DNA of 7,389 nucleotides. Origin: Porphyromonadaceae bacterium. GTDB taxonomy: Bacteria; Bacteroidota; Bacteroidia; Bacteroidales; Paludibacteraceae. Below, one piece after another: positions 1-5,865 of the stretch. The notes under the pieces were generated by a model. That model made no database searches. It was not told the origin of the DNA and worked only from the letters and a program-made list of their open reading frames with translations. The number at the start of each line of letters is the position of its first letter. The first letter of the stretch is position 1. The position numbers and the translations under genes were made by a program. The stretch covers positions 1-7,389 of the forward strand of contig CAJPPQ010000059.1 of assembly GCA_905372605.1 (NCBI GenBank), given 5' to 3'.

Positions 1-137
1 TTAAAGTTCTGTCCGCCGAAATAATTACGAACTGTTTCTACATCAAGTGAAAGTTTATCGGCGATCTCCTGCATCGCTCCGTTTGGCAGACTATCTTTCA
101 GCCTACGCAATTCATTGAAACTTATTACTTTACTCAT
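1..137 (-). CDS. Small putative DNA-binding protein, partial (N-terminal 45 codons)
   Basis: An ATG at 135-137 opens a frame that stays open to the window edge, giving 45 residues beginning MSKVISFNELRRLKDSLPNG and continuing through IADKLSLDVETVRNYFGG; the 3' end is missing. The segment from about residue 22 to 40 reads like a helix-turn-helix (IADKLSL, turn, VETVRNYF), as in small proteins annotated as DNA-binding in Bacteroidales; that family link is from memory. It follows the flippase-like gene after a 114-base gap in which I see no clear terminator or complete promoter. No Shine-Dalgarno is present, which is normal for this phylum. That it is coding is well supported by frame and sense; its role as a regulator is inference. 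Confidence 0.7.
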   Translation of the reverse strand, partial: MSKVISFNELRRLKDSLPNGAMQEIADKLSLDVETVRNYFGGQNF

Positions 138-251
138 ATTACAATATTATTATGACTATTATTTTTAATCTAAGTGCTAATTTAATACCTTTTTTTCTCA
201 CAGCAAAACACAAATTCGCTTTTTAAGATTACTTAACCCTACCTTTTCCAT

Positions 252-1202
252 CTATCGTCTGTTTTTTATGCCAAAACACAATCCCACAAAAGACGGCAAG
301 CAAAAATTCAATATCCATATTACACTGCTTGCCAATACTATACTCAGTGAACTTTCTGTATATTTACCAAATACAATTATAGCTATCGAACTCCTCACTG
401 CAACATCGAGAAAATTCATAATCGGCATATATGTAAACAAAAGATAAAACACCGACATGTCTATAAAAGCTCTACCGATAGGTATCTCTACTCCACACAA
501 TATCAATATCAAAAAGAATTGACAACTGAATATAAAGTACTTAAGCAGCGATAATAAAAAAAGCCGTATAATCTGCTTCCTTGTTGTCAACATCAATACG
601 GACGATATTTTTTGAGCTATATTCCAACGTATTAAATGTATAAACTTAGAAAATACCTTTATTTTCAGCAGTACTAAAATCCCTATCAGCAATATCACAA
701 CAATAGATAAATATAGGATTATCTGTGTTTTATGAGAAAGCCCCATATCTATATCGCCTATCCAAAAACCTAATCCCACTAATCCACAGACAGTAACAAC
801 AATAGTCTGTATCAGACTACCTAAAAAGCCCATAGTAACAGCTTCCGTACGACTGCCATACGGCAAATATATTGTCCGAGTAGGAAATTCGCCAAGCGAA
901 TTTGGGGTAATAAATGCTCCTGTATACCCCCATAATACAGAAACAACTGATTCTAATACGGATATCTTATGTATATATTGTATGGCCGACCTCCATTTGA
1001 GACTCTCAACGAATATACTGATTGGCAATAAAACGATAGCCAATACAGCCAACCAATAACGATTACTTGGCATTGTATCGAATACAGCTATAACACCTTC
1101 TATATCAAAACTATCTGCAACAAATAGTCTATATGTCAGAAAAAGGAGACAGACTATTACGATAAAATACCGTAATATATTTGTTATTAATTGCTTATTC
1201 AA
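252..1202 (-). CDS. Polytopic membrane protein, LPG-synthase TM / UPF0104 flippase-like family
   Basis: A 316-residue integral inner-membrane protein with about seven or eight hydrophobic segments (roughly residues 10-27, 47-65, 123-147, 160-179, 211-237, 247-265 and 285-312). It resembles the transmembrane domain of lysylphosphatidylglycerol synthases: a short ESLKWR motif at 66-71 and the signature TPNSLGEFPTR at 99-109, followed by YLPYGSRTEAV. There is no cytosolic aminoacyl-transferase domain, so it would be a stand-alone flippase or transporter-like member rather than an LPG synthase; the transported lipid cannot be told. The start is odd: no in-frame ATG exists between the upstream stop (1221-1223) and the first membrane segment, so TTG at 1200-1202 is the best candidate. 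The start lies only 11 bases beyond the T-tract of a terminator hairpin, so expression may depend on a promoter element inside that hairpin or on read-through. Family call fairly sure, function uncertain. Confidence 0.8.
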   Translation of the reverse strand: MNKQLITNILRYFIVIVCLLFLTYRLFVADSFDIEGVIAVFDTMPSNRYWLAVLAIVLLPISIFVESLKWRSAIQYIHKISVLESVVSVLWGYTGAFITPNSLGEFPTRTIYLPYGSRTEAVTMGFLGSLIQTIVVTVCGLVGLGFWIGDIDMGLSHKTQIILYLSIVVILLIGILVLLKIKVFSKFIHLIRWNIAQKISSVLMLTTRKQIIRLFLLSLLKYFIFSCQFFLILILCGVEIPIGRAFIDMSVFYLLFTYMPIMNFLDVAVRSSIAIIVFGKYTESSLSIVLASSVIWILNFCLPSFVGLCFGIKNRR

Positions 1203-1213
1203 GATATATCTAT

Positions 1214-1251
1214 AAAAAAATTATGGCAAAATTAATAATATCTTGCCATAA
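1214..1251 (-). terminator. Rho-independent terminator after the lipoprotein gene
   Basis: On the minus strand TTATGGCAA (1243-1251) is followed by a 13-base loop and its exact complement TTGCCATAA (1221-1229), then seven T residues (1214-1220). A perfect 9-bp stem followed directly by a T-tract is the classic intrinsic terminator, though the stem is AT-rich with only three G-C pairs. It lies 52 bases past the stop of the split lipoprotein reading frame and just before the TTG start of the flippase-like gene. Confidence 0.7.
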
Positions 1252-1258
1252 CTACACA
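1227..1258 (-). promoter_or_regulatory. Possible promoter of the flippase-like gene, inside the terminator hairpin
   Basis: On the minus strand TAATTTTG (1227-1234) matches the Bacteroidota -7 consensus TAnnTTTG exactly. A weak -33 candidate, TGTG (1255-1258), lies 20 bases upstream. The -7 box overlaps the 3' arm of the terminator stem. If used, transcription would start near position 1220 and leave a leader of under 20 bases before the TTG start. The -7 match is seen; use as a promoter is inference. Confidence 0.35.
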
Positions 1259-1302
1259 TATAAATTAGGACTGAAAAGTTCTATATCGTGTAAATCAAAT
1301 CA

Positions 1303-1704
1303 TTACGGAGCAACAAAAGTAAACTGACCATCGTTTATCGATAAGTCGAAACGACCGTTTTTGATTACTTCATATCTTTCGTTATTTTTGAACTTACAAT
1401 CGAAAGTACCCGATAGTATCACCGCCAGACGCTGCCCGTCGACATTAAGACTTTGTGCTCGTTTTATAAATAGATTTCCATGCTGTAAGTCGAGTATTTT
1501 TTCGGCATTATTTGCTTCATATAGTTTTATCTGGCAACCTGTTGCTTTCATATCTATCTGTGTATTATGTAGTTTCAACAGAGTTTTATACGACTTACAC
1601 TCTTCGTAAGGAAATACGAAAACCATCGACATCAGACGAGTAGAATCCGCATAAGAACAAAAAGCGTCTATATTGCCAGAACCCTTTATACCACTGAGTG
1701 TCAA
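1303..1704 (-). CDS. C-terminal part of a frameshifted lipoprotein
   Basis: A 133-codon frame whose only start is TTG at 1702-1704, with no ATG available; the frame is open back to a stop at 1735-1737, so it overlaps the end of the upstream lipoprotein frame. The product has no signal peptide of its own and looks like alternating beta-strands (LTLSGIKGSG, LNVDGQRLAVILSGTF, IKNGRFDLSI). The LSGTF and GRFD motifs near the end recall, from memory, the C-terminus of a family of roughly 200-residue Bacteroidales lipoproteins whose N-terminus resembles the gene just upstream. Adding one base to the A-run at 1717-1719 (T on the plus strand) joins the two frames into one 207-residue protein. I therefore read this as the second half of a broken or mis-sequenced gene rather than an independent CDS. 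Function unknown; presumed cell-envelope. Confidence 0.6.
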   Translation of the reverse strand: MTLSGIKGSGNIDAFCSYADSTRLMSMVFVFPYEECKSYKTLLKLHNTQIDMKATGCQIKLYEANNAEKILDLQHGNLFIKRAQSLNVDGQRLAVILSGTFDCKFKNNERYEVIKNGRFDLSINDGQFTFVAP

Positions 1705-1706
1705 CT

Positions 1707-1925
1707 CTATATTATCTTTATGGGCACTATGTTTTTATTTACTACGAAATATTTTTTCTCGTACATAGCACCGAAAGTATTATAGCCCGACTCGGTATAC
1801 GACGGTAGACCGGGCTCATAAGGGTCTCTTATGAATATAAAATCGTCGGTAGGATCGACGAATTTGGTACATCCGCCAAATATAATCGCCAAGCCCAAAG
1901 CATACATCAAACTTCTGAATTTCAT
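1707..1925 (-). CDS. Putative lipoprotein, N-terminal part (probable frameshift)
   Basis: A 72-residue product starting at ATG 1923-1925. The N-terminus is a lipoprotein signal peptide: MKFR, a hydrophobic stretch, then the lipobox FGGC with Cys19 as the likely lipidated residue. The mature part is rich in Asp, Pro and Tyr and contains EPGLPSY and GYNTFGAMYEKK, a pattern I recall from Bacteroidales lipoproteins about 200 residues long. Here the frame stops early, after VPIKII, while the -1 frame continues for over 130 codons with matching family character (the gene at 1303-1704). The protein is therefore probably truncated by a one-base deletion, or the assembly has lost a base in a homopolymer. 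It follows the beta-barrel gene after 54 bases without a visible promoter, so the two are likely co-transcribed. Lipoprotein call solid; function unknown. Confidence 0.7.
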   Translation of the reverse strand: MKFRSLMYALGLAIIFGGCTKFVDPTDDFIFIRDPYEPGLPSYTESGYNTFGAMYEKKYFVVNKNIVPIKII

Positions 1926-1979
1926 AATATTATTAATTCGTTTATGTCAATAATCTATTGATAAATATCGCTATATCAT

Positions 1980-2765
1980 TTATAAAGCTATCGGTATTTT
2001 AAGCGAAGTAGCTATACCGATTACTCCCGTCCCCGACGATTTCGAAAAAGACGATATCATATATTCTCCAAAAGAAATCATCGGAAAAAGTACCTCGAAA
2101 TTAGCCGACGGATAGCCTGCTTTGCCTATTTTCAGACCAATACCGGCATAATAGTAACTCGAAAAATTGTTTGGACGAGGAATAGTCTCCTTTACATCAT
2201 CTTTATACCTGTCTGAGAACTCATTATATGTGGAAATTTTTGTATTGGTGAATGTAGCAAAATCGAACAAGGCTCCCACAAGAAAATACTGCCGTACGAA
2301 ATGGTCTCTGCGTCTGGGATATAGGCGAAATTCAAGCGGAATGCCGAGTTTATAGACTCTCTGCTCGATATTATCGATTTTAATATAATTCGTATTGTTG
2401 ATGTCGCCCTTTATCTGCCACAGAAAATAGTCGTAATTGGCGTTGAGTGCGTCCTTATAGAAAGACAAGCGAAGTCCTGAGGCTATACTAAAACGCTCAC
2501 TAAACTGAAACTCAGGCTTTAAGCTCACATAAGTTACACTTATGATATTGTTGTAGTAATATCTCTGCCTATAATATTCGTACCTATCGGGATACCAATT
2601 AGACTGACGTACCTGTGGCGGAGTCTCACTATTTGTATTCATATAATGCGAGCCAAGTTCGACACCTATTTTCAGGCGTCCTAATATAGTATCTTCGCTC
2701 TGTGCCATTATATTATTAGTCAATAAGATAAGGCAGGCAACAAATGTAATAGTAAACTTTTGCAT
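1980..2765 (-). CDS. Outer-membrane beta-barrel protein
   Basis: 261 residues starting at ATG 2763-2765. Residues 1-21 form a cleavable signal peptide (hydrophobic core 7-19, cleavage likely after Ala21 before Gln22, a common Bacteroidota pattern). The mature chain shows alternating amphipathic strands with aromatic girdles, for example LKIGVELGSHY, FSIASGLRLSFY, KLGIPLEFRLYP, FLVGALFDFA and YYAGIGLKIGK, and ends in a final strand GIATSLKIPIAL. This fits the small PorT-like / OMP_b-brl families of 8-10 strands; I cannot tell which subfamily. Residues 57-71 carry an unusual Tyr-rich stretch (YPDRYEYYRQRYYY), probably an extracellular loop. The gene is followed by the lipoprotein gene 54 bases on, suggesting an envelope pair. 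No convincing promoter is visible in the 82 bases upstream. Substrate or partner unknown. Confidence 0.75.
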   Translation of the reverse strand: MQKFTITFVACLILLTNNIMAQSEDTILGRLKIGVELGSHYMNTNSETPPQVRQSNWYPDRYEYYRQRYYYNNIISVTYVSLKPEFQFSERFSIASGLRLSFYKDALNANYDYFLWQIKGDINNTNYIKIDNIEQRVYKLGIPLEFRLYPRRRDHFVRQYFLVGALFDFATFTNTKISTYNEFSDRYKDDVKETIPRPNNFSSYYYAGIGLKIGKAGYPSANFEVLFPMISFGEYMISSFSKSSGTGVIGIATSLKIPIAL

Positions 2766-2847
2766 AATCCGTTTTTTATAAATATCTTACATGTAGATGA
2801 CGATAAAAAACAGATATGTTGCAAAATATTCTACATAAAAAATGTAT

Positions 2848-4020
2848 TTATTGCTTTGAATTAGTCTTTTTAGCTGATTTTGAAGCTAAAAAATCGTTAC
2901 GTTTACCGGAAAACATATCGTACCGACAGAACTCACACGGCAGACTACCATTCAGAAGGTTTATTTTAGCCGAAGGCTTGAGCCCTATGGCTTTCATAAG
3001 ATTTTTGTTGGAAGATATTATCCAAGCAGTCGTACCCTGACAGCGATGTTTGAGTAGGGTGCCTATGTTGTTGTATAACTTAACGATATTGTTTTCTAAA
3101 AGTCGCTCGCCATAAGGAGGGTCCGATACGATAATATATTTATCTTTAGGAGGTTCGAAATCGACGAAGTTACCTACTTTCAGCTCTATATATTTACTCA
3201 ATCCGGCCGACTTCACATTTTTCTGTGCTATCTCTATTGCCCTCGGCGAGAGGTCTGAACCATATATTTTATAATCGAAACTGCGGTCGAGACTATCGTT
3301 GTTTGATATCTCTTCGAACAGGTCGGGGTCGAAATCCATCCAGTTTTCAAAAGCAAAATGTTTGTGATATATCCCCGGCGGTATGTTAAGGGCAATAAGA
3401 GCAGCCTCGATAAGCAACGTGCCCGACCCACACATAAAATCGACGAAATTGCTTCTGCCATCCCATCCGGCAAGCAGCAGCATACCGGCTGCTAATGCTT
3501 CGTTCATAGGCGCTTTGGTCTGTGCCACTCGATAACCTCTCTTGTGCAGACTCTCTCCCGACGAATCTAGAGCGATAGTACAAACATTGTCGGATATGTG
3601 GATATGTACCGATATATCGGGATTGGTGAGGCGTACCGAAGGGCGTTTGCCATACTTTTCGTTGAAAAAGTCGACAATAGCATCTTTGGTGCGATACGAT
3701 ACGAATAGAGAGTTTTTGAAATTGTCGGACGTTACCACAGACTTCACTAAAAGCGTCTGGTCTACAGTCATATATGTATCCCAATTTATTTTTTTCACCT
3801 CTCTGTATATGGTATCGGCATCGGTAGCCTCGAAAGTTCGAATGATTTTCAGCACTCGTGAAGCAGTCCTAAGCCACAGATTGGCACGATACATAAGGGC
3901 TAAATCACCCTCGAACGATACGGCTCTATGCTCTTTCCTTACGTTGTCGGCTCCAAGTCTTTTGACCTCTTCGTACAATACGTCTTCGAGTGACTGAAAT
4001 GTCTTTGCAATATATTTCAT
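2848..4020 (-). CDS. THUMP-domain class I SAM-dependent RNA methyltransferase (RlmL N-domain/YpsC type)
   Basis: 390 residues from ATG 4018-4020. It is predicted to methylate a guanine N2 in RNA, probably 23S rRNA: the family includes the N-terminal half of E. coli RlmL, which makes m2G2445, and B. subtilis YpsC of similar length. An N-terminal ferredoxin-like/THUMP region spans about residues 1-155, ending in the linker HKRGYR (159-164) and APMNEALAAGML (170-181). The Rossmann methyltransferase domain follows, with SAM-binding motif I DFMCGSGTL (194-202), the acidic motif II region YGSDLSPRAIEIA (253-265), and catalytic motif IV DPPYGERL (300-307). All key motifs are intact and the length is normal. 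The C-terminus is Lys/Ser-rich (373-390), which may help RNA binding. The gene starts 16 bases after the synthase-like gene, so co-transcription is likely. The target nucleotide is inferred from the family only. Confidence 0.9.
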   Translation of the reverse strand: MKYIAKTFQSLEDVLYEEVKRLGADNVRKEHRAVSFEGDLALMYRANLWLRTASRVLKIIRTFEATDADTIYREVKKINWDTYMTVDQTLLVKSVVTSDNFKNSLFVSYRTKDAIVDFFNEKYGKRPSVRLTNPDISVHIHISDNVCTIALDSSGESLHKRGYRVAQTKAPMNEALAAGMLLLAGWDGRSNFVDFMCGSGTLLIEAALIALNIPPGIYHKHFAFENWMDFDPDLFEEISNNDSLDRSFDYKIYGSDLSPRAIEIAQKNVKSAGLSKYIELKVGNFVDFEPPKDKYIIVSDPPYGERLLENNIVKLYNNIGTLLKHRCQGTTAWIISSNKNLMKAIGLKPSAKINLLNGSLPCEFCRYDMFSGKRNDFLASKSAKKTNSKQ

Positions 4021-4036
4021 TGATTATAGGTTGCTT

Positions 4037-4555
4037 TTATTGTTTCTGCGATATAATCGACATTTTCACCTCAAATGTACGACTATAATTTTCGACCCAG
4101 CCTACTAAAGCAAATTTTATATTACTACTGCCGAAAATATTTTTTATTATACGATATATATATTTGATATCGAGCTCTTCGACAACAAAAAACGACGTCT
4201 CTCCACAAAACTTATTACGAATAGCAACCTCACCCGCACAAATATTGGGCAAAGTATATACAAATAACGACGGAGATGGATAGTAATCGTCATTTAACCG
4301 TATAGTTTTCTGATAATCAATATCTACTGCAAGAGACGACGAAGAGTTGAAAAACACAACAGCTACATCGTCACGCGAGACGAAACGTTCGTCGTATCCA
4401 TTCAGAAGTCTTTCGGAGGCTATGAAAGCCATTTTCGAGAGTGAATCCATCTTGAAAAACTTCGGGTAGTCTACCCCAAGCCGCCTGTATTCATTGACTA
4501 TTTCTCGCTGGTCGCTGAAAGTAAGACAGACGTGCCTCTCGATAGTAAGTCCCAT
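4037..4555 (-). CDS. Short beta-ketoacyl-synthase-like (thiolase-fold) protein, catalytically doubtful
   Basis: 172 residues from ATG 4553-4555. Several blocks resemble a ketosynthase N-terminal half: YPKFFKMDSLSKMAFIASERLL (in pieces, residues 30-51), VVFFNSSSSLAVD (66-78), and SPSLFVYTLPNICAGEVAIRN (94-114, in pieces), the last at the place of the nucleophile elbow. Bacteroidota genomes contain such short proteins annotated as 3-oxoacyl-ACP synthase or ketosynthase-like; this is from memory. A full synthase needs about 400 residues and an active-site Cys-His-His triad. Here there is no His-containing C-terminal half, and Cys106 does not sit in the usual ACxSS setting, so condensing activity is unlikely. 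It could be a structural or chain-length-factor-like partner, or a relic. It lies between xerC (54 bases) and the methyltransferase (16 bases), with no fatty-acid, polyketide or aryl-polyene genes in the window. Coding certainty is high, family call moderate, role unknown. Confidence 0.6.
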   Translation of the reverse strand: MGLTIERHVCLTFSDQREIVNEYRRLGVDYPKFFKMDSLSKMAFIASERLLNGYDERFVSRDDVAVVFFNSSSSLAVDIDYQKTIRLNDDYYPSPSLFVYTLPNICAGEVAIRNKFCGETSFFVVEELDIKYIYRIIKNIFGSSNIKFALVGWVENYSRTFEVKMSIISQKQ

Positions 4556-4609
4556 ATTATAGGCAGGTATAATATATAATAAATTGATTATCTGGCGTAT
4601 ATAGACAGA

Positions 4610-5497
4610 TTACTGTTTTGCTCTGGGATGAGCTTCGTTGTACTGTTTTTGGAGTTCTTTGAAAGAGATATGAGTATATACCTGAGTAGCAGCGAGCGAG
4701 GAGTGTCCCAAAAGCTCTTTTACGGTATTGAGTTCAGCTCCGTTATTTAGTAACGTAGTAGCAAATGTGTGTCTAAGAGTATGAGGCGAGTGTTTTTCGT
4801 TGGTAGTAATCAGACTTAACTTTTTTTTCACGATATCGTATAAAGCTTTATCATATAGCTGTTTACCATTACGTTTTATAACAAACAGATATCCACTAAT
4901 ATTACCTACCTCTCTGTTTCTACATTCTATATATTGTTTTATCTGATTCTCAAGCTCTTCGCCGAAAGGTAAGATACGCTCTTTTTGCCTTTTTCCGAAT
5001 ATTTTTATAGTCTTGCGGTCGAAGTCTATATCTTTGTCTTTCATATCTATAAGCTCTCTTCTACGCATACCTGTCTGGTAAAGTATTTCTATTATCAGAG
5101 CATCTCGCTGTTCTTCGAAATCTCGGTCGTCCATTACTTTGGAGGTCTGTAGTTTATCTATATCATCTTCAGAGAAAAACACAGGTAAACTCTTTATAAG
5201 CATAGGATTGATGACTGTAACAGGATTTGCTTCGACAATATTTTTTTTCAGGAGATATTTGTAAAACATCTTTACCGAAGATAGTTTACGACATACGGTA
5301 CGTGCCGATAGTTGACGTTCGAACAGGCTTGCCACCCACGACCGAATATCTTCACGTTCGGCATTTTCGATATCGTTGCTATTGTTGAGCTGAGTATAAT
5401 ATTCTATAAACTGCCCTATATCGTTAGCATACGAAGAAACTGTATGAGCCGAATAGTTTTTCTCATACAGTAGATATTTCAAATACTCCTCTAGCAT
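4610..5497 (-). CDS. xerC: Tyrosine recombinase XerC/XerD
   Basis: 295 residues from ATG 5495-5497, the normal length of a Xer recombinase. The N-terminal SAM-like core-binding domain (about 1-90) contains the typical YEKNYSAHTVSSY and LSARTVCRKLSS segments. The catalytic domain (about 105-290) has every active-site residue: Arg145 in TGMRRREL, Lys169 in FGKRQKER, His239 and Arg242 in HTLRHTFA, His265 in LLGHSSL, and nucleophile Tyr274 in TQVYTHIS. It should resolve chromosome dimers at dif sites in the cytoplasm together with a partner Xer protein and FtsK. Its position 18 bases behind rpsU is, as I recall, a conserved Bacteroidales arrangement, which argues for a housekeeping Xer protein rather than a phage or transposon integrase. 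XerC versus XerD cannot be settled from sequence alone; the symbol is the conventional one. Confidence 0.9.
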   Translation of the reverse strand: MLEEYLKYLLYEKNYSAHTVSSYANDIGQFIEYYTQLNNSNDIENAEREDIRSWVASLFERQLSARTVCRKLSSVKMFYKYLLKKNIVEANPVTVINPMLIKSLPVFFSEDDIDKLQTSKVMDDRDFEEQRDALIIEILYQTGMRRRELIDMKDKDIDFDRKTIKIFGKRQKERILPFGEELENQIKQYIECRNREVGNISGYLFVIKRNGKQLYDKALYDIVKKKLSLITTNEKHSPHTLRHTFATTLLNNGAELNTVKELLGHSSLAATQVYTHISFKELQKQYNEAHPRAKQ

Positions 5498-5515
5498 ATT
5501 TGTAGGATTGCTCTC

Positions 5516-5707
5516 TTATTCTTCCTTAGCCCGCAGCTGCTGAACGTATATAGCGTGCATTTTTGCTTCACGCTTTACGACCGATGGCTTATCGAAAGCC
5601 TGACGGCGACGCAACTCTCTGACTACTCCTGTCTTTTCGTATTTACGTTTAAATCTTTTCAAGGCTCTTTCGATATTATCGCCTTCTTTAACCGGAATTA
5701 TAATCAT
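5516..5707 (-). CDS. rpsU: Small ribosomal subunit protein bS21
   Basis: 63 residues from ATG 5705-5707, matching the usual length of bS21. The sequence MIIIPVKEGDNIERALKRFK, then YEKTGVVRELRRRQAFDKPS and a basic helical tail, is the family signature. bS21 sits on the 30S platform near the anti-Shine-Dalgarno end of 16S rRNA; in Bacteroidota it is implicated in occluding that end, which fits translation without Shine-Dalgarno pairing. The bases just before this ATG (AAGTCTAAATTAA) contain no Shine-Dalgarno sequence. A strong promoter lies upstream at 5780-5810, giving a leader of about 65 bases, and xerC follows after 18 bases in a likely operon. Confidence 0.96.
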   Translation of the reverse strand: MIIIPVKEGDNIERALKRFKRKYEKTGVVRELRRRQAFDKPSVVKREAKMHAIYVQQLRAKEE

Positions 5708-5779
5708 TTAATTTAGACTTTATATATTATAGTTTCTTCTGTATCTTTATATATGTAATACACTAAAATTACGACGTCG

Positions 5780-5810
5780 CAAAATTAATACTTTTTTCTT
5801 ATCCGACAAA
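5780..5810 (-). promoter_or_regulatory. rpsU: Promoter of rpsU (Bacteroidota -7/-33 type)
   Basis: On the minus strand the -33 element TTTG (5807-5810) is separated by exactly 19 bases from the -7 element TAATTTTG (5780-5787), a full match to TTTG-N19-21-TAnnTTTG. Transcription should begin around 5773-5775, about 65 bases before the rpsU ATG. An 8-bp palindrome, CGACGTCG (5772-5779), abuts the -7 box and overlaps the expected start site. Confidence 0.75.
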
Positions 5811-5865
5811 AAATAATTTGGCATTTTTCAGTAACAATTGTCGCTCTTCTATCTTACAGTATAAC

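Noticed and set aside
1707..1760. Programmed -1 frameshift at a T AAA AAC site in the lipoprotein gene
   Set aside because: The heptamer does not fit the X XXY YYZ rule because of its first T, no stimulatory hairpin is evident, and the NIVPIK residues after it fit the family better in the original frame; a simple indel further on explains the data better.
2832..2846. Inverted repeat TACAT/ATGTA after the methyltransferase gene
   Set aside because: Only five A-T-rich pairs and no T-tract after it; likely chance in AT-rich DNA.
2816..3040. Plus-strand frame of 74 codons spanning the methyltransferase 3' end
   Set aside because: Mostly antisense to the conserved C-terminus of the methyltransferase; no start signal or family resemblance.
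3234..3784. Minus-strand open frames of 79 and 132 codons in other frames
   Set aside because: They overlap the intact methyltransferase frame and have Arg/Ser/Cys-rich, low-sense translations typical of shadows.
3542..3997. Plus-strand open frame of 151 codons
   Set aside because: Lies entirely antisense inside the methyltransferase gene, which has all family motifs; the translated product has no family character.
4610..5497. Tyrosine recombinase as evidence for an integrated mobile element
   Set aside because: Length, motifs and the rpsU linkage fit a housekeeping Xer protein; no attachment-site repeats, tRNA or cargo genes are visible.
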